Shown here piece by piece: positions 25,589 to 34,519 of a stretch of 64,000 bases of DNA. Origin of the DNA: Sphingobium bisphenolivorans (GTDB taxonomy: Bacteria; Pseudomonadota; Alphaproteobacteria; Sphingomonadales; Sphingomonadaceae); the NCBI RefSeq assembly GCF_000412635.1, contig NZ_ASTG01000016.1:84658-148657 (forward strand). The letters run 5' to 3'. Under the pieces are notes generated by a model, which did not search any database, was not told the origin of the DNA, and saw nothing but the letters and a program-made list of their open reading frames with translations. A program made the translations under genes and the position numbers. Every line of letters starts with the position of its first letter. Positions within the stretch are counted from its first letter, which is position 1.

Positions 25589-27079
25589 TCAGGCGGGCTT
25601 CAGGCCGGCCCAGTGGAATGCCTTGGTTTCGAGATATTCCTCGATCCCCTCGCGCCCGCCTTCGCGGCCGAGGCCGGAATGCTTGACGCCCCCGAACGGC
25701 GCCATCTCCATCGCGATGCTGCCGGTGTTGAGCCCGACCATGCCGAAGTCGAGCGCCTCTCCCACCCGCCAGGCGCGGTGGAGGTCGTCCGTGTAGAAAT
25801 AGGCGGCAAGGCCAAACGGCGTCCCATTGGCGAGCGCGACCGCATCCTGCTCCTCCTCGAAGCGGAAGACCGGAGCGACCGGGCCGAACGTCTCCTCGCT
25901 CGCCAGCAGCATGTCGGGCGTGGCGCCGGTGATGAGCACCGGCTGAGTGTAGCTGTCGCCCGGCACCTCAGCGGCGGCGGCGACGCGGGCGCCCTTGCCG
26001 ACGGCGTCAGCGACATGCTGCGCCACCTTGTCCCGCGCCGCCTGGTTGATGAGGGGGCCGATGCCGACGCCGGGCGCGACGCCTGGTCCGACCTTCAGCG
26101 CGGCGATCGCGATCCCCAGCTTCTCGACGAAGCGGTCGTGGATGCCCGATTGCACGAAGATGCGGTTGGCGCAGACGCAGGTCTGGCCGGCGTTGCGGAA
26201 CTTGCTCGACATGACGCCGTCGACGGCCAGGTCGACATCGGCGTCGTCAAAGACGATGAAGGGCGCATTGCCGCCCAGTTCCAGGCTGAGCTTCTTGATC
26301 GTGTCCGCACATTGCCGCATCAGCAGGGCGCCGACGCGCGTCGAGCCGGTGAAGGTCAGCTTGCGCACGATCGGACTCTGCGTCAGTTCCTGCCCGATTT
26401 CCTCCGGCCGCCCCGTGACGGTGTTCAGCACGCCCGCCGGAACACCCGCCCGCTCGGCCAGCAGCCCCAGTGCAAGAGCGGTGAAGGGCGTCAGGTCCGA
26501 AGGCTTGACGACGATCGTGCAGCCTGCGGCGAGGGCGGGTGCAACCTTCCGCGTGATCATCGCCGCCGGGAAGTTCCAGGGGGTGATCGCCGCGCACACG
26601 CCGACCGGCTCTCTGCGCACCATGATCCGGCGATCAGCCGTCGGGGCGGGAATGTCATGACCGCTGACGCGCCGGCCTTCCTCCGCGAACCATTTGATGA
26701 AGGTGGCGGCGTAGCGGATCTCGCCTGCTGCCTCGTCCAGGGGCTTGCCCTGCTCGGCGGTCATGATGCGGGCGAGGTCGTCCACATTGGCGAGCACCAG
26801 ATCATGCCAGCGCTCGATGATGGCGGCGCGTTCCCCCGCGGTGCGGGCGCGCCAGGCAGGGAGCGCCGCAGCCGCCGCGTCGATGGCGCGCCGGGTGTCG
26901 GCGGCGCCGCAATCGGGGACGGTGCCAATTGTTTTCCCGCTGGCCGGGTCGGTCACGATAAGCGTCGCGCCGCTCTGCGCCGCGACCCACTCGCCCGCGA
27001 TCTGCGCCCGTTCGATGAGGAGCGCAGGGTCCACAAGATCGGAAGCGGAAAGAATCACCGGAGAATGTCCGCCTGGCAC
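25589..27079 (-). CDS. NAD(P)-dependent succinate-semialdehyde-type dehydrogenase
   Basis: 496 residues, GabD-like aldehyde dehydrogenase. Catalytic residues are all present: N169 ('TPWNFP'), K192 ('TIVVKPS'), E267 ('LSLELGG') and the nucleophile C301 ('AGQTCVCANRIFV'). The start is a GTG at 27079 with only a distant AGGGA; a GTG some 20 codons in is less likely because it would cut into the N-terminal fold. First gene of a two-gene unit with the tartrate/malate dehydrogenase. It is a clear paralogue of the gene at 39935, which carries an unusual active-site stretch while this one is canonical. Confidence 0.9.
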   Translation of the reverse strand: MPGGHSPVILSASDLVDPALLIERAQIAGEWVAAQSGATLIVTDPASGKTIGTVPDCGAADTRRAIDAAAAALPAWRARTAGERAAIIERWHDLVLANVDDLARIMTAEQGKPLDEAAGEIRYAATFIKWFAEEGRRVSGHDIPAPTADRRIMVRREPVGVCAAITPWNFPAAMITRKVAPALAAGCTIVVKPSDLTPFTALALGLLAERAGVPAGVLNTVTGRPEEIGQELTQSPIVRKLTFTGSTRVGALLMRQCADTIKKLSLELGGNAPFIVFDDADVDLAVDGVMSSKFRNAGQTCVCANRIFVQSGIHDRFVEKLGIAIAALKVGPGVAPGVGIGPLINQAARDKVAQHVADAVGKGARVAAAAEVPGDSYTQPVLITGATPDMLLASEETFGPVAPVFRFEEEQDAVALANGTPFGLAAYFYTDDLHRAWRVGEALDFGMVGLNTGSIAMEMAPFGGVKHSGLGREGGREGIEEYLETKAFHWAGLKPA

Positions 27080-27239
27080 TATCTTGTTTTCCCTATCGCT
27101 GGCGGTACGCGGCCGCCCAGTTGCTGTATCGAGATGAGATGGGGTGTTACCGGCACCTGGGGCAACCCTGATCGAAGGTCGGGGATGTAGGGGTATAAGG
27201 CCCCGTTATCCCCCGACCCCGGCAGCGGCTGAACGCGAA

Positions 27240-27282
27240 AACCCGGCGGCGCCTATCCTCAAAGGAGCAACACCGCCGGGTT
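27240..27282 (-). terminator. Rho-independent terminator of the TBDR gene
   Basis: Arms AACCCGGCGG (27240-27249) and CCGCCGGGTT (27273-27282), perfect over 10 bp. On the minus strand the stem ends in GTTTTCG. It lies 37 bp past the TBDR stop. Confidence 0.7.
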
Positions 27283-27318
27283 CACGTTCATGTCATGGAG
27301 CGATCGGCTCCGAAGGCA

Positions 27319-29529
27319 TCAGAACTTATATTTGGCCGAGACACCGTAGGTGATGGGCGGATTGTCATAAGTCGTGATGTATCCCAGCGGCGACGATGCG
27401 GTCGAGTAGGAGATCACCTTGTTGTTCAGCAGGTTGCGGACGAAGACGCCGATTGTGAAATCATCGTCGGGAAGCGTCCAGTTCGCGGCAAGGTTGATGT
27501 TCGTATAGCCCTTCTGCTTGACTACATTGTCCGGGTCGAAGGCGTAGTTGCCATTATAGGCGACGGCCGCGTTCAGGTTGATCTCACCGAAGGACACTTG
27601 CTTCGTATAGTCGAGCGCGGCGTTCGCCACGAACTTCTGCGAAAGCGGCAGGCGATTGCCGCTGACGTCGCCAAAGCGCGTGCCGATGCCTCCCGTCGGC
27701 TGCGTGAAGCTGATGACCGCGCCCGGATAGCTGGTGAACTCCGCGTGCAGCACCTCGGCGCTGCCCATGAAGCGCAGTTCCGGCGTGAGCTGCGCCTCGA
27801 AGTCCATGTCCACGCCGTACAGTTCCGCCTTGGCGCCGTTCGTGATGACCGGTGCCGCCGCGCTCAGCTGGAGGACCTGGAGATTGTCGTACTTATAGTA
27901 GAAGCCGGCGATGTTCAGGCGCAGCTTACGATCCAGCAGCGTGGTCTTCAGGCCCGCTTCATAGGCGTCCAGCCGCTCGGGCTTGTAGGGCGGGTTCGCA
28001 GGGTTGGCGAGGTTGAAGCCGCCGCTCTTGAAGCCGCGGTTCCACGACACATAGCCCAGAATATCGTCGCTGAACTTGTGATCGAGGGCGATACGCCATG
28101 TCGGCCGCTTGGCGGTGATCGACGCGCCGTCGACCGCCGGGATGCTGTTCGGGACGAAAGTGCCGTCCGCGCGGGTCGAAGGCCAGCGGGAGTCGAGCGA
28201 GCGCTTTTCATAGGTCCAGCGCGCGCCAAGGGTCAGCCGCGTTGCAGGCAGGATCTCGAAATCCGCCTGGGCATAGGGCGCGACGGAGTCCACCGTCTCC
28301 TTGCTGAAGAGGTCGCGGGTGACATAGGAAGCTGGCGACGTGATGTAGAGCGGCGTCCCGAAGTCGCGGTGCATCGGATCGAGCGCGTTGGTGTAGTGGA
28401 AGTAGAAGGCCCCGACCGCCCAGTTGAGCGGGCTGCCTTCGGCAGACGTCAGCTGTACTTCCTGCGAGAAGCTTTCGCCCTTGTTGTGGCTGGTGTCGAG
28501 GCGATGACCTGCTGCGCGCGTCATATCGGCATCGATGATGTAGCCGGTGGTGAACTTGCGATAGGCGGTGATGCTCTGAAACTTGCCGAAACCAAATTCA
28601 TGGTTGATCGTCAGGCTCGCGCCTCCGCCATCATAGCGGTTCAGGGAATCGACATTGTTGTAGCTGTCATGCACGCCTGGCGGCTGGACATAGGGGACCA
28701 GCGGGTTGACGGTCGTGCCAGGGAAGGCACGGAAATAGGCGCCCAGATTGTCCCTGCGCGACGTATAGTCGCCGATCAGCGTAATGTCGGTATTGTCGCC
28801 GGGCTCGAACAGCAGTTTGCCACGGATCGCCGCGATATGGTCGATCTTGTAGGTGTCCTTGCCGGTGGTGTAGTTCTTGCCCCAGCCTTCGCCCTGCGTG
28901 GTGTAGTTGCCGGAAAGGCTGAAGGCGAGCGTGTCGCTGAGCGGCCCGGTGATGTAGGCGCCGGTGCGCAGCGTCGCATATTGATCGACATTGGCGTTCA
29001 CCTCGCCACTCCAGCTATGGGAGGGCGCGCGGGTGGTGATCTGGATAACGCCGGCGGTCGCGTTGCGGCCGAACAGGGTGCCCTGCGGACCCTTGAGCAC
29101 GGCAACCTGCTCGATATCGTTCAGTTCGCGGCGGGCGTCGCTCTGGTTCGCATAATAGACGCCGTCGATATAGAGGGCGACCGCGTTCTCGACGTTGGAG
29201 GTCGAGGTGCCAACGCCACGAATGGAGGGCTGAAACTGCGAGCTGGTGGTCTTGATGTTGACGCCTGCGAAGGTCGTCTTGAGGTCCTCGGTCGTGACCA
29301 CCCCGGCCTTGGCGAGGGATTCTCCAAGGACTGCGGAGATGGCGATCGGGACATCTTGAACATTCTGCGCGCGCTTCTGCGCGGTGACGACGATATCCTG
29401 CAATCCGCCGGAGGCCTGCGCGTCCTGGGGCGCCTCAGTGGTCTGCGCCATGGCGGGGGCTGACGTCATCAGCATCAGCGAAACTACGCCCAGGCTGGTC
29501 ATGCCGAAATGCTTGTATGTCTTTTTCAT
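27319..29529 (-). CDS. TonB-dependent outer-membrane receptor of the catabolic cluster
   Basis: 736 residues. Signal peptide at about 1-28 ('SLMLMTSAPAMAQ'), 'LQDIVVTAQKRAQNVQDVPI', plug motifs ('SIRGVGTSTSNVENAVALYI', 'VAVLKGPQGTLFGRNATAG') and barrel end 'YGVSAKYKF'. 'GGGAGGGG' lies 6 nt before the ATG. It sits between the aldolase arm and the GabD/TtuC pair on the same strand with its own long upstream region and terminator, so it probably forms a single-gene unit importing the cluster's substrate. Subfamily as at 10209 and 16029; no Fur-like box seen. Confidence 0.92.
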   Translation of the reverse strand: MKKTYKHFGMTSLGVVSLMLMTSAPAMAQTTEAPQDAQASGGLQDIVVTAQKRAQNVQDVPIAISAVLGESLAKAGVVTTEDLKTTFAGVNIKTTSSQFQPSIRGVGTSTSNVENAVALYIDGVYYANQSDARRELNDIEQVAVLKGPQGTLFGRNATAGVIQITTRAPSHSWSGEVNANVDQYATLRTGAYITGPLSDTLAFSLSGNYTTQGEGWGKNYTTGKDTYKIDHIAAIRGKLLFEPGDNTDITLIGDYTSRRDNLGAYFRAFPGTTVNPLVPYVQPPGVHDSYNNVDSLNRYDGGGASLTINHEFGFGKFQSITAYRKFTTGYIIDADMTRAAGHRLDTSHNKGESFSQEVQLTSAEGSPLNWAVGAFYFHYTNALDPMHRDFGTPLYITSPASYVTRDLFSKETVDSVAPYAQADFEILPATRLTLGARWTYEKRSLDSRWPSTRADGTFVPNSIPAVDGASITAKRPTWRIALDHKFSDDILGYVSWNRGFKSGGFNLANPANPPYKPERLDAYEAGLKTTLLDRKLRLNIAGFYYKYDNLQVLQLSAAAPVITNGAKAELYGVDMDFEAQLTPELRFMGSAEVLHAEFTSYPGAVISFTQPTGGIGTRFGDVSGNRLPLSQKFVANAALDYTKQVSFGEINLNAAVAYNGNYAFDPDNVVKQKGYTNINLAANWTLPDDDFTIGVFVRNLLNNKVISYSTASSPLGYITTYDNPPITYGVSAKYKF

Positions 29530-29993
29530 AGTAAACCCCTCCCTTTTTCAGAGCTTATGTGTCCGGGCGAAATATTCATTCTGCCATTCGGCCGGATGTG
29601 GCGATCAGAACCGCGAGCCAAGAGACAGCACGGATCATTCCGTGCGACCTTAGCCGTCGGTCCGGCGGTTTATGAGAGCTATGCTCTCGATGTAGAGGCA
29701 TCCCAAAGGCCGTCGATCACGGCCGTCCGGGCTTTCAGATGAAGGGGAGCGGCGGGATGCTGGCGATATTTCGAACCTTTGGTCGAAGATTGCCCATCCA
29801 TGCCCGTTTCAACAGGCGGTCGTGCCTGCATGACTACTCTCCACTTCGTCCGGCGTTATTTGTCTTGAGCAAGACCTTATAACAATGATTACAACCGCGA
29901 TAGATGGGCTGTGACGGCGGTATAACTTCCTATTATATGCCCAGCTCTTGGAAATCGCGGGCGAAGATCTGCCCGCGATTTCAATGCCGTGCC
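29530..29993. other. 464-bp intergenic region upstream of the TBDR
   Basis: No convincing gene on either strand. It contains the TBDR ribosome-binding site at its left edge, and near its right end an AT-rich stretch (29870-29940) with a GGTATA-N9-TATATG element similar to the operator candidate at 34408. No clear terminator for the ketopantoate-reductase-like gene was seen. Confidence 0.6.
29919..29939. promoter_or_regulatory. Operator candidate GGTATA-N9-TATATG
   Basis: Left arm GGTATA 29919-29924, right arm TATATG 29934-29939; the 9-base spacer shares 5 of 9 bases with that of the site at 34408-34428. The element is LysR-box-like in size. It lies about 390 bp before the TBDR ATG, further than usual for activation. 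Confidence 0.35.
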
Positions 29994-30971
29994 TCAGTCT
30001 TTGTACAGTCCTGCCGCGCGGGCGCGCTGAACGGCGAGGCCGACGATAAGGTCGAGCGTCGGCGTCGCTACCCCCGTCATCCGCGCAAGTTCGAGCGGCA
30101 CGGCCAGCAGCGCATCGACTTCCATCGAGCGGCCGAGCATCAGGTCTTGCAGGATGCTCTGCTTGTGGGTCGAAACCTTGAGCCGCGACAGTCCTTCCTG
30201 CGGATCACCGGCGTCGGATCCAAGCGCAGACGCGATAGCCACGCCTTCAAGCGCGATTCGCTCCGCCGCCTGCGCAACCGCCGGGTTCGCCAGCGCTTCG
30301 CCCATCGGGGAAGCGGTGAGGATACCGAGCGAGCCGCCGACCAGGTTCATCAGCAGCTTTTCCCAGATGCCGTCACGGATCTTGTCCGTTACTTCGATCT
30401 CCAGGCCGCCTGCGGTCAGTGCCGCCGCCAGGGCGTCGAGAACGCTGTCCGCCGCGCCGTCCGGACGGCCAAGGATGATCCGGTTGCGCGGATTGGCCGC
30501 CTTGATGATGCCGGGTTCGATGACCGTGCAGGCGGTGTGTGCGACCGCGCCGATCGCCCGTTCAGGGCCGATCTTGTCCCACACTGTCCCATCGGGATCG
30601 ATCTTCGGTAGCCGGGTTCCGTCGAGCGGCCCGCCCTCCGCATGGAAATACCACCAGGGTATCCCGTTCATGACGAACACGACCGGCGTGTCGGGGCCCA
30701 GCAAGGGCGCGATGTTCGCCGCCACCTGCGACAGGGCCGGCGCCTTCACCGTCACGATCACCACGTCCTGCACGCCCAGGGCATGCGGATCGTCGCTCGC
30801 GTTCGGATGGGAATGGAGCAGGCCGTCCTTCGTCTGTACGCGAAGGCCCTTCTCCCTGATCGCGGCGAGATGTTCGCCCCGCGCGACAACCGAAACCTCG
30901 GCGCCGCCTTCGGCCAGCCGGCCCGCGATGTGCCCGCCGACCGCACCGGCGCCATAGACGCATATCTTCAT
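29994..30971 (-). CDS. Ketopantoate-reductase-family (PanE/ApbA) dehydrogenase
   Basis: 325 residues. N-terminal Rossmann motif 'ICVYGAGAVGGHIAGRLAEG', then 'VVIVTVKAPAL', 'VVFVMNGIPWW' and the catalytic lysine/asparagine region 'IWEKLLMNLVGGS'. The family reduces 2-keto acids with NADPH; inside catabolic clusters such homologues usually act on other 2-keto or 2-hydroxy acids rather than on pantothenate precursors. The ATG at 30971 puts AGGGAG at 9-nt spacing; the ATG two codons upstream (30977) is possible. Last gene of the aldolase arm, 61 bp after the aldehyde dehydrogenase. Confidence 0.88.
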   Translation of the reverse strand: MKICVYGAGAVGGHIAGRLAEGGAEVSVVARGEHLAAIREKGLRVQTKDGLLHSHPNASDDPHALGVQDVVIVTVKAPALSQVAANIAPLLGPDTPVVFVMNGIPWWYFHAEGGPLDGTRLPKIDPDGTVWDKIGPERAIGAVAHTACTVIEPGIIKAANPRNRIILGRPDGAADSVLDALAAALTAGGLEIEVTDKIRDGIWEKLLMNLVGGSLGILTASPMGEALANPAVAQAAERIALEGVAIASALGSDAGDPQEGLSRLKVSTHKQSILQDLMLGRSMEVDALLAVPLELARMTGVATPTLDLIVGLAVQRARAAGLYKD

Positions 30972-31032
30972 CTGCATTGACTCCCTTGGCTGCCTGCTAC
31001 CCAGCTTTTGGCGGCAGGCGCTGGAACATGGT

Positions 31033-32460
31033 TCAGACCGCGGCTTCGAAGCCGATCATCGCCTTGATTTCCAGATATTCCTCAAGGCCGTGAACACCCA
31101 TTTCGCGGCCGTTGCCCGATTGTTTGTACCCGCCCATCGGCGCGGCCATGTTGCTGGCCTTGCCGTTCAGGAAGACGCGCCCCGCGCGCAGGCGGCGGCC
31201 GATCGCCATGCCCTTCCTCGGATCGTTGGTGAAGACGTACGCGCCAAGCCCATAGGCGGTGTCGTTCGCGATCTGGATCGCCTCCTCGACATCATCGTAG
31301 GTGATGACCGCTAGCACCGGGCCGAAGATTTCCTCCTGCGCGATGGTCATGTGGGGCACCACATCGACGAACACGGTCGGGCGGATGAAATAGCCGCGAT
31401 CCAGGCCCGCCGGGCGGCCGGTGCCGCCGCATAGCAGGCGGGCGCCGCCATCTATGCCTACCTTGATATAGCTGTTGACGCGGTCGAACTGGGCCTTGTT
31501 GACGACCGGGCCCATGCTGGTTTCGGGTGACAGCGGGTCCCCGACCACGATTGCATCCACCGCCGCACGAATATGGTCGATCACTTCGGGCAGCTGGTCA
31601 CGCTGCACCAGCATGCGGCTGGGCGCATGGCAGGACTGGCCCGTATTCTGGAAGGCGCGGGCGATGTTCCACTGCACGGCGGCAGAGAGATCGGCGTCGG
31701 GCAGGATGATGTTGGCCGACTTGCCGCCAAGTTCCTGACAAACGCGCTTGACCGTCGGCGCGGCAGCCTGAGCGACCAGCACGCCTGCCCTGGTCGATCC
31801 GGTAAAGGAGACGAGATCGATGTCGGGATGCTGGGTGATTGCCGCGCCGACGGTCGGCCCGTCGCCCAGCACGAGGTTGAAGACGCCCTTCGGCACGCCC
31901 GCATCGTGCAGCGCTTCGGTCAGCGCGATCGCCGTGATGGAGGTGAATTCGCTTGGCTTCGCCACCACGGTGCAGCCCGCCGCGAGTGCTGCCGAGAGCT
32001 TCGTGCAGAGCAGCTGGACCGGCCAGTTCCACGCGGTGATCATGCCGGCCACGCCGATCGGCTCTTTCCGCACGATGTTGCCGCGGACCGACGCTTCGAA
32101 CGCATAGCTTTCGAGGATGTCCGCCTGTTCGCGGAACACAGCGATCGACCCGTCGACGTGGATCATCGCGTTGACCGGCGTACCCAATTCCTCCGTGACG
32201 GCGGCGGCGATCTGCGCGCGGCGGGCTCCGATTGCTTGCGCCACCTTCTCCAGCAGGGCGATCCGCTCTGTGACCGGCGTCTCGCTAAAGGTGGCGAAGG
32301 CGGCCCGGGCTGCCTTCACGGCGCGGCCGACATCCTGCGCGCTGCCAAGAGCGATGGTCGCGAACGCCTCTTCCGTCGCCGGGTTGACGACAGTGAAGTC
32401 GGTCGCGGACAGGGGATCGACCCATTCGCCGTCGATATAGAATTTGCGATATTCTCTCAT
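31033..32460 (-). CDS. NAD(P)-dependent aldehyde dehydrogenase
   Basis: 475 residues. Catalytic set intact: N145 ('AWNWPVQ'), K168 ('TVVAKPS'), E243 ('QELGGKSAN') and C277 ('TGQSCHAPSR'). The ATG at 32460 begins 'MREYRKFYIDGEWV', the usual N-terminal strand, with AAGGACG upstream; the reading frame stays open further upstream only as a shadow across the SDR gene. 'GQSCHAPSR' in place of 'GQxCxAGSR' marks a distinct subgroup. Third gene of the aldolase arm, 44 bp after the SDR. It probably oxidises the aldehyde formed by the aldolase or SDR. Confidence 0.92.
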   Translation of the reverse strand: MREYRKFYIDGEWVDPLSATDFTVVNPATEEAFATIALGSAQDVGRAVKAARAAFATFSETPVTERIALLEKVAQAIGARRAQIAAAVTEELGTPVNAMIHVDGSIAVFREQADILESYAFEASVRGNIVRKEPIGVAGMITAWNWPVQLLCTKLSAALAAGCTVVAKPSEFTSITAIALTEALHDAGVPKGVFNLVLGDGPTVGAAITQHPDIDLVSFTGSTRAGVLVAQAAAPTVKRVCQELGGKSANIILPDADLSAAVQWNIARAFQNTGQSCHAPSRMLVQRDQLPEVIDHIRAAVDAIVVGDPLSPETSMGPVVNKAQFDRVNSYIKVGIDGGARLLCGGTGRPAGLDRGYFIRPTVFVDVVPHMTIAQEEIFGPVLAVITYDDVEEAIQIANDTAYGLGAYVFTNDPRKGMAIGRRLRAGRVFLNGKASNMAAPMGGYKQSGNGREMGVHGLEEYLEIKAMIGFEAAV

Positions 32461-32504
32461 CACTGTTCGTCCTTGATCCAAGTTCGCGGCGTCGGCCGAT
32501 AGCC

Positions 32505-33338
32505 TCAATGATTGTGCGTCATGCCGCCATCGGCTGCGATGGTCTGTCCGGTGATGAAACCGGCGGCGGGCGTCGCGAAGAACATCACGATGCCGACCAG
32601 GTCTTCGGGCATCTGGCCGCGCGGCAGGCACTGTTGCGTCAGCAGGCTGGCGCGGATTTCCTCGGTCGGATTGTGGGTGCGCTCCACCTCCGTGGCGACA
32701 CCGCCGGGGCGGATGCAGTTGACGGTGATGCCGTGGGGGCCGAGTTCGCGCGCCATAGAGTTCGTCATGCCGATGAGCGCGGACTTGGACGTGACATAGT
32801 GAAGATAGTTGGGCACCCCCTTGTTCACCGCATCGGAGGAGATGTTGATGATCCGGCCCCAGCCGGCCTGGCGCATGGCCGGCACGACCGCGCAAGAGGT
32901 CAGGAAGACGCCGGTGATGTTGACGCGCATGACCTGCTCCCACTCGCCGAGGGGAATCTGGTCGAAGGGACGTTTGTTCAGAGTGGCGAAGATGGCGGCG
33001 TTATTCACCAGCACATCGATACGGCCATAGGCGTCGAGAATCGCCTGCGCCATGGCGTCGACGGATGCCTTGTCCGCAACATCGACTTGCAGCGCCAGTC
33101 CCCGGCCGCCCGCCGCGACAATTTCGCCCTCCACCGATCGGGCGGCGGCAAGATTGAGATCGGCGATGGCGACAATGGCACCGGCGGCCGCGAACTGGCG
33201 TGACAATTCGCGGCCGATGCCCTGACCACCTCCGGTAATCACGACCACGCGGTCCTGGACGCCGAAATCGCGCGCATGGGCTGGCGCGCCGGAATCGTCG
33301 GGAGCGCGGGTAAGCGTGGCAGTCTGAGGGTCCATCAT
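32505..33338 (-). CDS. Short-chain dehydrogenase/reductase
   Basis: 277 residues, about 25 longer than the minimal SDR because of an N-terminal leader before 'DRVVVITGGGQGIGRE'. Also visible are 'NNAA', 'NISSDAVNK' with the catalytic Ser, 'YVTSKSALIG' with Tyr and Lys, and the end 'QTIAADGGMTHNH'. 'AAGAGAGAC' precedes the ATG pair at 33338. 124 bp after the aldolase on the same strand; probably co-transcribed. It likely oxidises a hydroxyl group of the pathway intermediate; substrate unknown. Confidence 0.9.
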   Translation of the reverse strand: MMDPQTATLTRAPDDSGAPAHARDFGVQDRVVVITGGGQGIGRELSRQFAAAGAIVAIADLNLAAARSVEGEIVAAGGRGLALQVDVADKASVDAMAQAILDAYGRIDVLVNNAAIFATLNKRPFDQIPLGEWEQVMRVNITGVFLTSCAVVPAMRQAGWGRIINISSDAVNKGVPNYLHYVTSKSALIGMTNSMARELGPHGITVNCIRPGGVATEVERTHNPTEEIRASLLTQQCLPRGQMPEDLVGIVMFFATPAAGFITGQTIAADGGMTHNH

Positions 33339-33461
33339 GTCTCTCTTAATGCTTGGCCGGATCGGCTGGGTGAGCCCGATGCGGCGAGATTATTATCATC
33401 TGATCGAAGCAATAGATGCTGTTGCGGGTGGCGACCGGCTTTGGTCAGCCCGCCCAGCGCA

Positions 33462-34250
33462 TCATTCCATCTCTTTGCGCTTCTGGGCGGCTGCGCTCGC
33501 AAGCAGCGACAGGTCAGCGCCCAGCGACACGAACCGCCCGCCCAGCGTGATATATTTTTTCATCAGATCAGGGCGCGAATTGAGGCCGCCGACGCCGAGG
33601 GTCTTGCCGTGCTTCTGGCAGGCCGCGAGTGTGTTGGCATAGGCGTTCTGGATGATGTCATGGTCGAACTGGCCGGTTATGCCGTTCACCGCGCACAGGT
33701 CATTCGCGCCCACCAGAAGGATGTCGATGCCCGGTACCGAAGCGATTTCATCCACCGCGGCGAGCCCCTCGTTCGACTCGATCTGCGCGACGATCATCGT
33801 CGCATCGTTGATCTGCTCGCGCGTTTCAGCATTGGGCACGGAGCGGAAGAGAAGCTGCGGGGTGACGCCGGGCAGGGAACGCTCGCCCATCGGCCGATAT
33901 TTGACGGCGTTGACGACCGCCTGCGCATCGGCGGCGGAGCGCAGGTCCGGCACGATGATCCCGACTGCGCCCGCATCTAGCACACGGGTGATGAGGTGGG
34001 CATCGACACCCGGTATCCGCACGAAGGGCGCAACGCCCATGTGGAGCGCGGCGATGCTGATCTGGCCCACAGTCTCCAGCGACAGCGCGCTATGTTCCAG
34101 GTCGAAGTAGATGGTGTCGAAACCGGCTCCCCGCGCGATCGCGGCAATCTCCACACCACGTACCAGGCGGACCGTCATGGAATAGGCAACCTGACCCTGC
34201 GCGATCTTCTCCCGCACGGGATTTTTTAAGCGTCCGCTGGAATCTATCAT
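33462..34250 (-). CDS. HpcH/HpaI-family class II aldolase
   Basis: 262 residues, the normal family length. Cleaves 2-keto-4-hydroxy (3-deoxy) acids to pyruvate and an aldehyde with a divalent metal. Catalytic residues are at the spacing of HpcH: H53 ('LEHS'), R78 ('VRIPG'), and metal ligands E158 ('QIESNEG') and D184 ('GANDL'). 'GAGGTGG' lies 8 nt before the ATG. First gene of the minus arm, divergent from the bicupin at 34520 across a 269-bp region. In the homoprotocatechuate pathway this aldolase yields succinate semialdehyde, which would suit the two GabD-like genes, but no ring-cleavage genes are present, so other 2-keto-3-deoxy acids are equally likely. Confidence 0.92.
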   Translation of the reverse strand: MIDSSGRLKNPVREKIAQGQVAYSMTVRLVRGVEIAAIARGAGFDTIYFDLEHSALSLETVGQISIAALHMGVAPFVRIPGVDAHLITRVLDAGAVGIIVPDLRSAADAQAVVNAVKYRPMGERSLPGVTPQLLFRSVPNAETREQINDATMIVAQIESNEGLAAVDEIASVPGIDILLVGANDLCAVNGITGQFDHDIIQNAYANTLAACQKHGKTLGVGGLNSRPDLMKKYITLGGRFVSLGADLSLLASAAAQKRKEME

Positions 34251-34407
34251 CTTAAAACGCCACCTCAGTTGCGTTGCGCTTGATGGGCAACAGTTCCTCT
34301 CCGCGGTCCGTCACGTCAGCAAAGGCGGAGGGATGCGAATTATTGTTTCTCCCATATACACATGCTGTCCGACACTTCAGGCCGGAATCGTGATCTTCGC
34401 AAGCCAG

Positions 34408-34428
34408 GGTATAGCATCGCATTATACC
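34408..34428. promoter_or_regulatory. Operator candidate GGTATA-N9-TATACC in the divergent promoter
   Basis: Perfect 6-bp inverted repeat (34408-34413 and 34423-34428), 158 bp from the aldolase start and 92 bp from the bicupin start. Size and divergent position fit a LysR-type binding site; the only LysR gene of the cluster is at 41467-42507. Confidence 0.5.
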
Positions 34429-34519
34429 GCCGAATCTCGGCCCCTATGACGAATAACGACTGCGCGTTAGGCTCATGGGCAAGAGGAATGACCTCCTGAT
34501 CCTATGGAGAGATTAGATC

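Noticed and set aside
27295..29463. Long open frame (722 codons) antisense to the cluster TBDR
   Set aside because: No motif, composition typical of a shadow frame, and the sense gene has full TBDR motifs and a strong ribosome-binding site.
32461..32943. N-terminal extension of the aldehyde dehydrogenase by 161 codons
   Set aside because: The extension overlaps the SDR gene in another frame; the family N-terminus and a ribosome-binding site place the start at 32460.
34251..34519. A riboswitch in the divergent promoter region
   Set aside because: No conserved aptamer pattern was recognised; the inverted repeat is better explained as a protein-binding site.
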